Position numbers and translations under genes: made by a program. From contig JAGYOW010000017.1 of assembly GCA_018399285.1 (NCBI GenBank), forward strand, positions 1 through 63,585: a DNA stretch of 63,585 nt, written 5' to 3'. Source of the DNA: Desulfotignum sp. GTDB taxonomy: Bacteria; Desulfobacterota; Desulfobacteria; Desulfobacterales; Desulfobacteraceae. The notes under the pieces were generated by a model. That model did not search any database, was not told the DNA's origin, and saw only the letters and a program-made list of their open reading frames with translations. Shown here piece by piece: positions 27,576 to 36,509 of this stretch; the stretch's first letter is position 1, and each line of letters opens with the position of its first letter.

Positions 27576-28428
27576 CAAACAATATCCTCCGCATCAATGC
27601 TACATGGACACTTAAATAATTGTTCGTTGATTCGATACTTTCATGTCCCATCATTTCTTTGATTTCAAAAATGCCGGCACCTGCTTCCAGCATGTTTTGT
27701 GCAAGGTATGCCGCAGCCAATAAGCTGTGCCTGGAAGCCCTGCATCCCGCAGGGCTTTGTCAAATAAAATCCGGTTAGATTGCGGCGCTCATGGGCGAGG
27801 TCGGCCAGAAGGCAAAAGAGACCTATCGCGGCTTTGGACAGCCTCCAACGATATAGGCGGTTATTGCCTTTAATGTATCCTCGGGAATCGGCAGTTGAAG
27901 GGGACGGTTGTTCTTCCTGTTTTCAATTCCAGTAAGCCTTTTCTAAAGAGATGTCATCCAGAGTGATCCGACTGATTTCAATGGGGCGTAATCCAAGATA
28001 ATAAGCCAGGTGTGAACCTGGGCACTACGTACAGGTTCACAAGCCGTGGCGCGGGGTAAACAGTTAAACAGCTGACGAACTTCACCGGGTCTTAAAATTG
28101 CGGTGGCTTGGCTCTGGCATACATTGGCGGACTGACCAAAAGATCGGCTTGAATTTCGCCTGATCAAATTACGTTCGTTATACAGATATAGCGTAAAAAA
28201 CACCTCAAAAGATCGGTAAAAAGGCGCTGGGTGGCTTTTTGCATACGATGCATTGAACATCGCCAAAAATTCATCTACATGTTCTATGTTGATGCGGATC
28301 AGTTCTATCACAATTTTTGTAGATGGGTGCCAGGCTTTAATGACCATTGTTATAAAAGTCAATCTGTGTCGGGCCGCTTTGGTGAATTTTAAAAAATAAT
28401 CCAGATATTCCCGGCATATTTCAGTTCA
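27562..28428 (-). pseudogene. Tyrosine recombinase A of the trio, frameshifted
   Basis: The first of the three. Minus-strand text: LTFITMVIKAWHPSTKIV-like start, HVDEFLAMFNASYAKSHPAP, ILRPGEVRQLFNCLPRATAC, then the box I region YYLGLRPIEISRITLDDISL in a shifted frame, TPVPLQLPIPEDTL-like text, and the C-terminal box FEIKEMMGHESIESTNNYLS (G-H and catalytic Tyr) before MRRILFDETV and the stop at 27562. About 289 codons. Its probable ATG at 28428 lies inside the stop region of the HTH gene upstream. Confidence 0.8.
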
Positions 28429-28859
28429 TATCATCGGCAATTGGCTTTTCTGGTGTCAGCTCAATATGGTTTCGTCTCCATAGGCAATTTGTTTCGGAAT
28501 TTCCAACCGATTCCGTTTGACGGTTTTGCAGGCAGGTGGCTTTTGCGGACCGGTATGGATTTAACCGGTAATGAAAGTACTTGATAAATTGTGCCGTCAG
28601 GCAATCAAATCCTTTTTCAGCAGTCCGTCCGGGTGTTAATGTATTGGTTCAATGACATTTTAAGCAAGGTACATATTTTATCAACAATGTAAAAACTCAG
28701 CCCGTTTCGGTCACCGGCCAGGACCAGAAAAAAAAATACAACAAAAGCTCATCAGGGCTCAAAGTTTGCCGAAGCCACCAGTAAGAAACCGGTGGGGAAT
28801 AAAACTGAACCCTCCTTTAATACCGCACCCTTGAATCGTTTAGAATTTGTTTTTATCAT
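28421..28859 (-). pseudogene. Helix-turn-helix protein upstream of the recombinase trio, frameshifted
   Basis: Starts at ATG 28859 after a good GGGAGG site. Readable text: KTNSKRFKGAVLKEGSVLFP, TGFLLVASANFEP, then after a break LVLAGDRNGLSFYIVDKICT and LLKMSLNQYINTR, a typical winged-helix region, and an end HIELTPEKPIADDMN. The stop at 28421 overlaps the start of recombinase A, so this gene is part of the same unit. About 145 codons. Probably the element's own regulator or DNA-binding helper; role not known. Confidence 0.65.
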
Positions 28860-28877
28860 GCCGCACCTCCCGGTTGG

Positions 28878-29219
28878 TCAATTACCCATACCCCCGCCTG
28901 GGGAATTTTTGTGACAGGTTGACCTAAAACACCGCAGATCCTGTAATATGGTTTGATTGAAGGCCGAGAAGGCCGGGTCCACGGCTATTATTCTTGTCGT
29001 ACACCAGACCGGCAGCTGTGTTGGAAGGTGTATCATCCATCTTTTTGAATTGGAACGGTTGGCGGTATCGGCGGCGTTTTTCGCTTCCCGGTGTTGCTTT
29101 TTCCCTTTATCCGTCTGCCGATATCTTCTCTGGGCTTCTCTTCTATTCATAAGGTTCAGCTTTACGACAAAATCACTACCACGGTAGGCATGGCCTCTCC
29201 AGCACGCCCGACAAAACAA
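28878..29219 (-). pseudogene. Small Cys/basic-rich mobile-element-associated protein, damaged
   Basis: Text FCRACWRGHAYRGSDF, then NRREAQRRYRQTDKGKKQHR and EAKNAADTANR. Short proteins with a C-x-x-C-W-R-G-x-x-Y start and the REAQRRYR-x-T-x-KGK-x-x-HR basic helix are found next to transposases and group II or recombinase elements; function is not known. The second half is rich in frame changes (no clear continuation after residue 60), and one expected Cys pair is lost. It lies 19 nt upstream of the HTH gene and may belong to the same element. Confidence 0.6.
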
Positions 29220-29851
29220 AGGGAAAATCCACCAACGACGCTGTAATTACAGGAGTAAATGCAATTCAAGGGCATCCTCCAGTCTTGCAGACAGACGGAA
29301 GATGAGTGTAGAAAGAAAATAGTTTGTGTGGGCTTTCAGCTATCTGCGGAAGTTACGATCTGCGGCCTGGAGTTGGCGCTCCAGGCTTTGTAGCTGACCC
29401 CAATTGTATTGCTGATTAATTGAATTTTCTACGCAAGTTAAGACGAGTTCAATATTTTAGGATATTGCAACCATACTGGATTCCATAAAATATCAACCAT
29501 AGTTTCGTTATCATGAGAGCCTTATCAATGAAATGCAGGCATGTCAACTGTTCTGTTCCAGTGCGATCACATACCTGCTGGTAACGCCCTGGATGCCTTT
29601 TTTTTGCATTGTCGAAACAACTACCGGGCTGAAACGCTGGGACAAAATGGGCGCCTGGAGGATGTGGGCGATCAACGGGGCCGGCGGCATCAAAAGGACA
29701 GCCAGCAAAAGCAGCATCTGGTTCCGGTACAGGCCGGTTTTTAAAAAAACGGCTCTGACACGCAACCGCATGAAAGTAACATACTGTTTTCCTTGGGCAT
29801 CTCTTTTGACCAGGAAACATTGTCATTTATGCGGACAACATCTTTGGGCCT
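29220..29851. other. Intergenic stretch without a supported gene
   Basis: About 630 nt. Open frames exist on both strands (for example a hydrophobic minus-strand frame at 29544-29771, RNQMLLLLAVLLMPPAPLIA), but none shows a family I recognise or a convincing ribosome site. The stretch forms the right border between the decayed region and intact genes; it may hold the rest of a gene that followed the glycosyltransferase. Confidence 0.35.
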
Positions 29852-31114
29852 TTACCCGGAGACATCATCGCCACCCGGTCGGATATAACCTGTTCGATTT
29901 CCTGCCAGCTGATACACCCGGTCGATTTTTGAAAAGATTTTTTCCCATGTGTAGGGAAATGTTTTGGTGCAGGCATAGTCCCAGTCCGGCTCGGGATGGG
30001 CTTGAACATCCTGGATGGTTTGTGCCAGAACGGAGGCCAATCGGTCTGCCAGTTGCGGCATATCCGATTTATAAGGGGTATCGATGGTTTCAAGGGGTGG
30101 CAGGTCCAAAAGCCGGACCATGGGATTGTCATCGTGTCCCAGCACCTCTTTTACCCCGGGCAGGGCCGTGGTGACCAGCCGGCATCCGCAGGCCAGGGCC
30201 TCCATCAGCACCAGGGGCAGTCCCTCATAAAACGAGGGCAGCACAAACACATGGGCGGTTCGCAAAAGTTTGCCCAGATCGTCATGGCTCAACGGTCCGT
30301 GGTAGACCACTTTTTCTTTTAAAGCGCCGGCCGATTCCAGACAACAGGCCTTTTCCCGGTCACTGCTGTTGCCGGCCAGGTGCAGCCGGAAGGGCAGTTG
30401 CCGGATTTTCGCCAGGCTGTTGAGCAGCCATGGCACGCCTTTGGCCGCACTGAGCTTGCCGGCATAGACCAGTTCCACCACCCCGTCAAAGGTCTTGGGA
30501 GTATGGAAAAAACAGGCATCATTGTATCCGCCACTCACCACATGGGTGCGGGTCGGGTCTGACCCGAGCTTTTTGATGATTTCCTGTTTCTGGCTTTGGC
30601 TCAGGGCGATGACATGGTCGATCTGTTTGAGGTCCGCCGTGACCCTTTCGCTGATTTCCGGACACAGCACATGCTGGCGCAGGCAGGTGCCGTGGCAGGA
30701 GGTGACCATGGGAATGCGAGGAGCGAGGTGCCTGGCAATGGCGGATACGATCCACAGGTGATGGGTATGAATAATATCTGGCTGAAACCGCTCCAGTGCC
30801 TGGCGGATCTTTGTTTCAAACGCCTGGTGATAGGCAGCCAGGTCCCGGGATCCCATGTGTGAAAATACCCGGCTTTCATAGGGCATGACATCGCTCATGC
30901 CGGGAATGGGGAAATCCAGGTCTTTGCCGTCAAACCGGATAAAGATGCAGTGATTGTCTTCAATCAGCCCGGCAGGCAGTATGAAATTCCCCTGGACCCC
31001 GGCCACCAGAAAATTGTCATGCCCGGTTTGGGCGCTTTGAACAAGGACCTGCTGAATATATTTTCCGCTGCCGGTGAAATCCGGGGACTGGCTGATGATA
31101 TGAAGGATTTTCAT
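29852..31114 (-). CDS. GT4-family glycosyltransferase
   Basis: A 420-residue retaining glycosyltransferase of the GT-B fold, likely acting on a cell-surface glycan or lipid at the inner membrane. N-terminal acceptor domain: MKILHIISQSPDFTGSGKYI; middle IIHTHHLWIVSAIARHLAP; the C-terminal donor domain shows LVYAGKLSAAKGVPWLLNSL and the E-x7-E motif EGLPLVLMEALACGCRLVTT. The gene is intact and lies 1 nt after the DUF3795 gene, so the two are co-transcribed. The sugar and acceptor are not known. A plus-strand open frame of 213 codons overlapping its 3' end is only its shadow. Confidence 0.93.
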   Translation of the reverse strand: MKILHIISQSPDFTGSGKYIQQVLVQSAQTGHDNFLVAGVQGNFILPAGLIEDNHCIFIRFDGKDLDFPIPGMSDVMPYESRVFSHMGSRDLAAYHQAFETKIRQALERFQPDIIHTHHLWIVSAIARHLAPRIPMVTSCHGTCLRQHVLCPEISERVTADLKQIDHVIALSQSQKQEIIKKLGSDPTRTHVVSGGYNDACFFHTPKTFDGVVELVYAGKLSAAKGVPWLLNSLAKIRQLPFRLHLAGNSSDREKACCLESAGALKEKVVYHGPLSHDDLGKLLRTAHVFVLPSFYEGLPLVLMEALACGCRLVTTALPGVKEVLGHDDNPMVRLLDLPPLETIDTPYKSDMPQLADRLASVLAQTIQDVQAHPEPDWDYACTKTFPYTWEKIFSKIDRVYQLAGNRTGYIRPGGDDVSG

Positions 31115-31115
31115 C

Positions 31116-31604
31116 TCAATCCAGGCTCAGGCCGGCCTGGCACTGGTTGCACCGCACCACGCCTCTGAAGACCTTGTGGCCGCATTCCGGGCAGAAATAC
31201 CGATCTTCTTCGTCCTGCATCCATTGCGGGGTGCCGATTTCCCGTCTCAGCGGTGTGCACCGCAGTATCACCTTTTTTCCCACGGTCATGGGAAATTCAT
31301 CGATGAACCGGCAGGGAAAGTCATCGCAGAGATGACATCCGGAAATTCCTCTGGCCAAAGCGCACTCCCGGATATCGCATTGCCGGCAGTGCATGAACCG
31401 GTTGTTGGACAGGCACCCGTCGCAATGGATATCTTTGGTGGTCAGGTTGTCGCAGTTGGGCAGGAGGCCTTTGCCTGGGATTTCTCCTTTATATAAGGAA
31501 ACCAGGCGCTCCTTGAATTTTTCATTCTGGTCCCGGTGGGCGATGTGAATGGCACAGACACCGCAGTAAAGCCCGCAGGGGGATGCAAACGCAGGATTCG
31601 TCAT
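31116..31604 (-). CDS. DUF3795-type cysteine-rich protein
   Basis: A 162-residue protein with 19 cysteines by eye: CGLYCGVCAIH near the start, then CDGCLSNN, CRQCDIREC, CHLCDDFPC, and a C-terminal zinc ribbon (CPECGHKVFRGVVRCNQC). The first part matches DUF3795, common in anaerobes and of unknown function; the added C-terminal ribbon is not in all members. It probably binds zinc or a metal cluster in the cytoplasm. First gene of a two-gene unit with the glycosyltransferase. Confidence 0.88.
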   Translation of the reverse strand: MTNPAFASPCGLYCGVCAIHIAHRDQNEKFKERLVSLYKGEIPGKGLLPNCDNLTTKDIHCDGCLSNNRFMHCRQCDIRECALARGISGCHLCDDFPCRFIDEFPMTVGKKVILRCTPLRREIGTPQWMQDEEDRYFCPECGHKVFRGVVRCNQCQAGLSLD

Positions 31605-31719
31605 ATCAGGCCTCCTTGGAAAGGGATTGTTGGCATACGCCTGAATTCAATTTAGATGGGCCGCCCCTGGAAGTCAACACCCATCCCCCACAATATCCGG
31701 GTCCGGTCCGGATATTTTC

Positions 31720-32850
31720 TTAAAACATCGACATGTAACGGCCATACCCTTCCGCTTTCAGCCGGTCTGTGGGGATGAACCGCAGGGATGCGGAATTAAT
31801 GCAGTACCGTCGGCCCGTGGGGGCGGGACCGTCGTCAAACACATGCCCTAAGTGGGAATCCCCATACCGGCTTCTGACCTCGATTCGGGTCATGAAAAGG
31901 GATTTGTCCGCTTTTTCAATCACATGATCCGTCACCAGGGGTTTGGTGAAGCTGGGCCAGCCCGTGCCGGAATCAAATTTGTCCGTGGAAGAGAACAAGG
32001 GCTCACCGGAAACAATGTCCACGTAAATGCCCGGTTCTTTATTGTCCCAGTACGCATTTTTGAACGCGGGCTCCGTGCCGTTTTCCTGCGTGACCTTGAA
32101 CTGGAGCGGGGTGAGCTTCTGTCTGAGGGTGTCGTCATCAGGCCTGAACCATTGAACCGTGTCATCGGAAGATTGGGGGCTGCTTTCATGAGATGATGCA
32201 GGCAATGGTTGTTCCGCCAGGGGTCGGTTTTTCCACGTCCGGTTCAGAAACGGATCCCGGCCCGATCCCATCCGGTAATACTTGTATTGAAGTTTGTTTT
32301 TCTTGAAATAATCCTGATGATAATCTTCTGCCGGGAAAAATTTCTCGAATCCGGTAACCGGTGTGACAATGGGTTTGTCAAAAATGTTGGCATCGTCCAG
32401 GGCTTTTCTGGAAGCCAGTGCCTGTGTTTTCTGATTTTTTGTGTGATAGAAAATTTCCGGGCGGTACTGGGATCCCCGGTCCACAAACTGGCCCTGGGCA
32501 TCTGTGGGATTGATGTGGCGCCAGAAAATGGTGAGCAGGGTATCATACGATACTTCATCCGGATCATAATGAACTTGAATCGCTTCGGTGTGGCCGGTGG
32601 TGCCTGACGACACGGACGTATAATTCGGGGCCGGGTCATGTCCGCCCGTATAACCTGAGACCACTTTTTTTACACCCGGCACGGATGAAAAATCCGCTTC
32701 CGTGCACCAGAAGCAACCGCCGGCAAAGGTGGCGATTTCCAGTCTGCCGTTGGGTTTATGTGGTGATTCAGCCGTGGCGGCAAATGCGAAAACACCTAGA
32801 CACAGAATCATGGTAACGAACATCATAATGATGGCAAGATCGGGTTTCAT
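31720..32850 (-). CDS. msrAB: Secreted peptide-methionine sulfoxide reductase MsrA-MsrB fusion
   Basis: A 376-residue two-domain repair enzyme that reduces both (S)- and (R)-methionine sulfoxide in proteins. A signal peptide ([20 protein letters not shown]) sends it to the periplasm. MsrA domain: [20 protein letters not shown] with the nucleophile in GCFWC, then [11 protein letters not shown] and [10 protein letters not shown]. MsrB domain: [25 protein letters not shown] and the nucleophile in [14 protein letters not shown]. The MsrB CxxC zinc pairs are replaced (SGEPLFSS...SGTGWPSF), as in many bacterial copies. Periplasmic Msr suggests exposure to oxidants in an anaerobe. The gene is alone on its strand, with a divergent promoter region of about 240 nt shared with the DUF2080 gene. 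Confidence 0.95.
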   Translation of the reverse strand: MKPDLAIIMMFVTMILCLGVFAFAATAESPHKPNGRLEIATFAGGCFWCTEADFSSVPGVKKVVSGYTGGHDPAPNYTSVSSGTTGHTEAIQVHYDPDEVSYDTLLTIFWRHINPTDAQGQFVDRGSQYRPEIFYHTKNQKTQALASRKALDDANIFDKPIVTPVTGFEKFFPAEDYHQDYFKKNKLQYKYYRMGSGRDPFLNRTWKNRPLAEQPLPASSHESSPQSSDDTVQWFRPDDDTLRQKLTPLQFKVTQENGTEPAFKNAYWDNKEPGIYVDIVSGEPLFSSTDKFDSGTGWPSFTKPLVTDHVIEKADKSLFMTRIEVRSRYGDSHLGHVFDDGPAPTGRRYCINSASLRFIPTDRLKAEGYGRYMSMF

Positions 32851-33023
32851 GGCATATTCCTTTCATAAAAATTCATATCAAATATTAATTCGTATTAGGA
32901 ACTAATATAATCATGCCGTGTGTGAAAACAAGGAGGGCGGGCAGGTGGGCCGGTTTTCATGGAATGATAAAAAATCAGAGACCAGAATGGATGTCTGGAA
33001 AATCAAATTTCCTAAATAATTTC

Positions 33024-33059
33024 TTGACATGTAGCTGTATTGTATCTAAATAGTATCTA
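33024..33059 (+). promoter_or_regulatory. Sigma-70-type promoter with GTATCTA direct repeat
   Basis: TTGACA at 33024-33029, then 17 bases, then TAAATA at 33047-33052. The heptamer GTATCTA occurs at 33042-33048 and again at 33053-33059, eleven bases apart (one helical turn), over the -10 region. This looks like an operator for a repressor. It lies 58 nt before the DUF2080 start. Confidence 0.6.
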
Positions 33060-33116
33060 TGGAGCAGCTGGAATGATCAGCTGCATCCAAGATTGCAAAC
33101 AGGAGTCTGTGGTATT

Positions 33117-33296
33117 ATGGCAAACAAAGATGAAAATCAGGAAGGGACAGAATCCGATTACAGGGAAACCAAGGTGAAATTCGAGATCTACGGCCGTGAA
33201 ATGATCGAGAAGGTGGTGAACTCAAGCGGCAACAGCGGGCGGGTGTACCTGCCCCCTGACTGGATCGGTACAAAAGTCAAAGTGGTTAAGTGTTAG
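33117..33296 (+). CDS. DUF2080-family small protein
   Basis: A 59-residue protein. After an acidic start (NKDENQEGTESDYRETKVKF) comes the DUF2080 core: EIYGREMIEKVVNSSGNSGR, then VYLPPDWIGTKVKVVKC. DUF2080 proteins are small transposon-associated beta-rich proteins (archaea and bacteria), perhaps DNA-binding like SpoVT/AbrB; the fold and role are unproven. ATG 33117 follows AGGAG by 11 nt; a TTG at 33093 is less likely. It has its own promoter and precedes the benzoyl-CoA genes by 90 nt, so a regulatory role on them can be imagined but not shown. Confidence 0.75.
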   Translation: MANKDENQEGTESDYRETKVKFEIYGREMIEKVVNSSGNSGRVYLPPDWIGTKVKVVKC

Positions 33297-33386
33297 CAGG
33301 GGTCATCCTTTTCAACGCAACGGGTTTTGATCTGTCACTGTTTTTCATTTTGATGGAGAATTCAACATACTAGAAAGGAGAAAACA

Positions 33387-34499
33387 ATGGGAAATGTTCC
33401 TGACACCATTCAGACATGGCAAATGATTCAGCCGTTCAAAAAAGACCGGGAAACCGGTGAGGTGACGCCGGGTAAACTGGAAAAAACCCATATTCCCGTG
33501 CCTGAACTGGGAGCGGGGGATGTGCTGGTGGAGGTGGCCGGATGCGGGGTCTGCCATACGGATCTGGGCTATTTCTATCAGGGGGTTCCCACGGTGAACA
33601 AACCACCATTGACCCTGGGTCATGAAATCTCCGGAATCGTAGTGGATGCGGCGGACGACGTCAAGGCATGGATCGGCAAGGAAGTCATCGTTCCTGCGGT
33701 CATGCCCTGCCGCAAATGTTATTTGTGCAAGACCGGCCGGGGCAACCGGTGTCTGGCCCAGAAAATGCCGGGAAATTCCATGGGAATTTACGGCGGATTT
33801 TCATCCCATATTCCCGTACCGGCCATTGACCTGTGCCCGGTCACCAACCGGGGAGATATCCCTTTGGAAAAACTGGCCGTGGTTGCGGATGCCGCCACCA
33901 CGCCCTTTCAGGCTGCCAAACGGGCCGATGTGACCATCGGCGATCATGCCATCGTCATCGGAGTCGGCGGGGTCGGTCAGTACATGGTCCAGATTGTCAA
34001 GGCCTTAGGGTGTGATACGGTCATCGCCGTGGATATCAACCAGGAACGCCTGGACACCATGCTGAAAAACGGGGCGGATTTCGCCGTGAACTCCATGGGT
34101 AAATCCCCCAAAGAGGTGTCGGCTGAGATCAAGGCGTATCGCAAGGAAAAAGGGTTGCCCGGATATGGCTGGAAAATTTTTGAAGTATCCGGCACCAAGC
34201 CGGGTCAGGAACTCGGCCTGGCCCTGTTGAGTTTCACCGGTAAAATGATGGTGGTGGGATTCGGTCCTCAAAAGGTGGAATACTCCATCTCCCGGCTCAT
34301 GGCGTTTGATGCGGAACTGATCGGCACCTGGGGATGTCTGCCCGAATACTACCCATCGGTCCTGAGCATGGTCACCAGCGGAAAAATCAATTTTGAAGCG
34401 TTTGTTCAGACCCGCCCCATGAGCACCATTGCCGAAAGTTTTGACGAAGCCCATAAAAAGTCACCTGATCAGCGTATCGTTCTGGTACCTGATTTTTAA
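33387..34499 (+). CDS. had: 6-hydroxycyclohex-1-ene-1-carbonyl-CoA dehydrogenase
   Basis: A 370-residue zinc-type alcohol dehydrogenase that oxidises 6-hydroxycyclohex-1-ene-1-carbonyl-CoA to the 6-oxo compound with NAD+, the second step after dearomatisation of benzoyl-CoA (Had; BamQ in Geobacter). Catalytic zinc site: GCGVCHTDLGYFYQGVPTV and GHEISGIV; structural zinc: CRKCYLCKTGRGNRC; NAD fold: VIGVGGVGQYMVQIVKALG. The length and the GNRCLAQKMPG region fit Had. The assignment is supported by the hydrolase oah two genes downstream. AAAGGAG precedes the ATG. Confidence 0.88.
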   Translation: MGNVPDTIQTWQMIQPFKKDRETGEVTPGKLEKTHIPVPELGAGDVLVEVAGCGVCHTDLGYFYQGVPTVNKPPLTLGHEISGIVVDAADDVKAWIGKEVIVPAVMPCRKCYLCKTGRGNRCLAQKMPGNSMGIYGGFSSHIPVPAIDLCPVTNRGDIPLEKLAVVADAATTPFQAAKRADVTIGDHAIVIGVGGVGQYMVQIVKALGCDTVIAVDINQERLDTMLKNGADFAVNSMGKSPKEVSAEIKAYRKEKGLPGYGWKIFEVSGTKPGQELGLALLSFTGKMMVVGFGPQKVEYSISRLMAFDAELIGTWGCLPEYYPSVLSMVTSGKINFEAFVQTRPMSTIAESFDEAHKKSPDQRIVLVPDF

Positions 34500-34538
34500 T
34501 AGTTTAACGCAATTTATTAACAAGACAAGGATGAGTGT

Positions 34539-35288
34539 ATGAAACTGGAAGGAAAAAAAGCCATTGTCACCGGCGGCAGCCGTGGAATCGGACGAGCCAT
34601 CGCCCTGCTTTACGCCAAAGAAGGCGCCGATGTTCTGGTCAACTACCATTCCAATGACGCGGCAGCCAAAGAAACCGTGGCGGAAATTGAAAAACTGGGC
34701 AGAAAAGGCGTAGCCGTGGCTGCGGATGTGGCCTCTTACGCCAGTGCCCAGAACATGGTGGAAGAATGCGTCAAACAGCTAGGAGGCGTGGATATCGTGG
34801 TGAACAACGCCGGGGTGTCCAAACCGTCCATGCTGTTGAAAATGAAGGAAGAAGACTGGGATGCCATCATTGACATCCATCTGAAAGCCGCGTTCAACAC
34901 CACCCAGGCCGCGGGTCGCCATATGAAGGAACAGAATTCCGGGCGGATCATCAACGTGATCTCAACGGCCGGGATCTTCGGCACCATCGGTCAGATCAAT
35001 TATGCGTCCGCCAAAGCCGGGATCATCGGGTTTACCAAATCCGCGTCCCGGGAGCTGGGCCGGTACAACATCACGGTGAACGTCATCTGTCCGGGCATCA
35101 CCAAAACCGAAATGACCGGCAAACTCCAGTCCGATGAAAAACTGCGCAAAATCTATGAAGGCCGGATTCAGCTGGGCCGGTTTGCCGACCCGGAAGAGAT
35201 TGCCCCGGCCTTTGTGTTTCTGGCCTCGGATGACGCGTCCTATATCACCGGGCAGGTGCTGGGCGTGGATGGCGGATATATCGGATAA
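34539..35288 (+). CDS. SDR-family 3-oxoacyl reductase / 3-hydroxyacyl-CoA dehydrogenase
   Basis: A 249-residue FabG-like short-chain dehydrogenase: cofactor motif TGGSRGIGRAIALLY, NNAGVSKPSM, the active-site Ser in VISTAGIFG, Tyr and Lys in INYASAKAGIIGF, and the C-terminal FLASDDASYITGQVLGVDGG. It is placed between had and oah with short gaps (39 and 79 nt). Known benzoyl-CoA clusters carry a dehydrogenase for the 3-hydroxypimeloyl-CoA made by Oah, so that is the most likely substrate; a fatty acid synthesis role cannot be excluded from sequence alone. Confidence 0.9.
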   Translation: MKLEGKKAIVTGGSRGIGRAIALLYAKEGADVLVNYHSNDAAAKETVAEIEKLGRKGVAVAADVASYASAQNMVEECVKQLGGVDIVVNNAGVSKPSMLLKMKEEDWDAIIDIHLKAAFNTTQAAGRHMKEQNSGRIINVISTAGIFGTIGQINYASAKAGIIGFTKSASRELGRYNITVNVICPGITKTEMTGKLQSDEKLRKIYEGRIQLGRFADPEEIAPAFVFLASDDASYITGQVLGVDGGYIG

Positions 35289-35367
35289 TCACGCCATCCG
35301 TCCAGACAAAGAATGATAAAGATTTGAATAACAACGAATTTGATAACAAAAAGAACAAGGAGGAACC

Positions 35368-36504
35368 ATGGCATTAGAGTGGATGCCCAGAGACAATGAA
35401 CCCAAAGATCATTCATTGCATAGAAATCCCTATTGGAGCAATGAGGCCCCGGGGGTGATTTTTGAGAAAAAACCCCTGACCGACCCGGCCGGCAAAGAGG
35501 TAAAGGGTCTGTATGTGGCCTGGATCACGTTGAACAACCCCAAGCAGTTCAACTCCTATACCACGGACATGGTCAAAGGCGTGATCGCCGGGTTTGAAAA
35601 CGCCTCCCTGGACAGAAGCGTCATTGCCGCGGTGTTCACCGCGGTGGGTCCTTATGCGTTCTGTACCGGCGGCAACACCAAGGAATACTCGGAATACTAT
35701 TCAAAACGCCCTGATGAATACGGCCAGTACATGGAGCTGTTCAACCACATGGTGGATGCCATTTTAGGCTGCCACAAACCCGTGATCTGCCGGGTCAACG
35801 GCATGCGGGTGGCCGGGGGCCAGGAGATCGGTCTGGCCTGTGACCTGGCCATTTCATCCGACCTGGCCATTTTCGGTCAGGCCGGCCCCAAACATGGATC
35901 TTCTCCGGCCGGCGGATCATCTGATTTCCTGCCCTGGTTTCTGACCATGGAAGATGCCATGTACAACTGTGTGTCCTGTGAAATGTGGTCTGCCTATAAA
36001 ATGAAAATGAAAGGCATGATCTCCAAGGTGGTGCCCGTATTGAAAATCGATGGCCAATGGGTGAGAAACCCCATGATTGAAACCGATAACTATATCAAAG
36101 ACGGCGAAATCGTTTACGGGGAATACAAAACCGGGGATGCCCTGGCAGAAGGCAAGGCTTTGCTGAAACAGCACCAGGCCAACGCGGATTTCGAGCTGCT
36201 GGACAAGGAAGTGGACAAGATCATCTGGCGGTTTGCCAACCTGTTCCCGGCGTGTCTCGTGAAATCCATTGAAGATGTCCGCCAGAAAAAGAAATTCTTC
36301 TGGGATACCATGAAAAACGATCACCGCCACTGGCTGGCTGCCAACATGAGCGGTGAAGCATTCCTGGGCTTCGGTGCCTTCAACACCAAGAAGATCACGG
36401 GCCAGGATACCATTGATTTCCTCAAATTCCGTCAGAACGTGGCTGATGCCCGTGACTGGGATATGGAAATGTTTGCCGAAGTCATGGGCAAACCCAAGGA
36501 ATAG
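35368..36504 (+). CDS. oah: 6-oxocyclohex-1-ene-1-carbonyl-CoA hydrolase
   Basis: A 378-residue crotonase-fold enzyme that adds water and opens the ring of 6-oxocyclohex-1-ene-1-carbonyl-CoA to give 3-hydroxypimeloyl-CoA (Oah; BamA). Marker text: MALEWMPRDNEPKDHSLHRN, LYVAWITLNNPKQFNSYTTD, FCTGGNTKEYSEYYSKRP, GMRVAGGQEIGLACDLA and QAGPKHGSSPAGGSSDFLPW, all typical of BamA used as a gene marker of anaerobic aromatic degraders. Intact and full length; AGGAGG precedes the ATG. The dienoyl-CoA hydratase (bamR) and the reductase are not in this window. Good evidence that the organism degrades aromatic compounds without oxygen. Confidence 0.95.
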   Translation: MALEWMPRDNEPKDHSLHRNPYWSNEAPGVIFEKKPLTDPAGKEVKGLYVAWITLNNPKQFNSYTTDMVKGVIAGFENASLDRSVIAAVFTAVGPYAFCTGGNTKEYSEYYSKRPDEYGQYMELFNHMVDAILGCHKPVICRVNGMRVAGGQEIGLACDLAISSDLAIFGQAGPKHGSSPAGGSSDFLPWFLTMEDAMYNCVSCEMWSAYKMKMKGMISKVVPVLKIDGQWVRNPMIETDNYIKDGEIVYGEYKTGDALAEGKALLKQHQANADFELLDKEVDKIIWRFANLFPACLVKSIEDVRQKKKFFWDTMKNDHRHWLAANMSGEAFLGFGAFNTKKITGQDTIDFLKFRQNVADARDWDMEMFAEVMGKPKE

Positions 36505-36509
36505 GTGTG

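Larger units (their letters stand above)
25592..28859 (-). mobile_element. RIT-type element: three tandem tyrosine recombinases with an HTH gene, all decayed
   Basis: Three different tyrosine recombinases lie head to tail on the minus strand with overlapping ends (28428-27562, 27575-26600, about 26640-25592), preceded by a helix-turn-helix gene (28859-28421). This is the layout of recombinase-in-trio (RIT) elements. All four genes are broken. The order and the gene overlaps (HTH stop over recombinase A start; A stop over B start) are preserved, so the element decayed without rearrangement. RIT elements usually carry inverted repeats at their ends; none was confirmed by eye. Confidence 0.7.

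Noticed and set aside
29544-29771. A membrane protein gene on the minus strand
   Set aside because: Hydrophobic and after a glycosyltransferase, but no start site, no family likeness and competing frames on both strands.
29533-30174. A 213-codon plus-strand open frame
   Set aside because: Most of it is antisense to the intact glycosyltransferase; no ribosome site and no family likeness.
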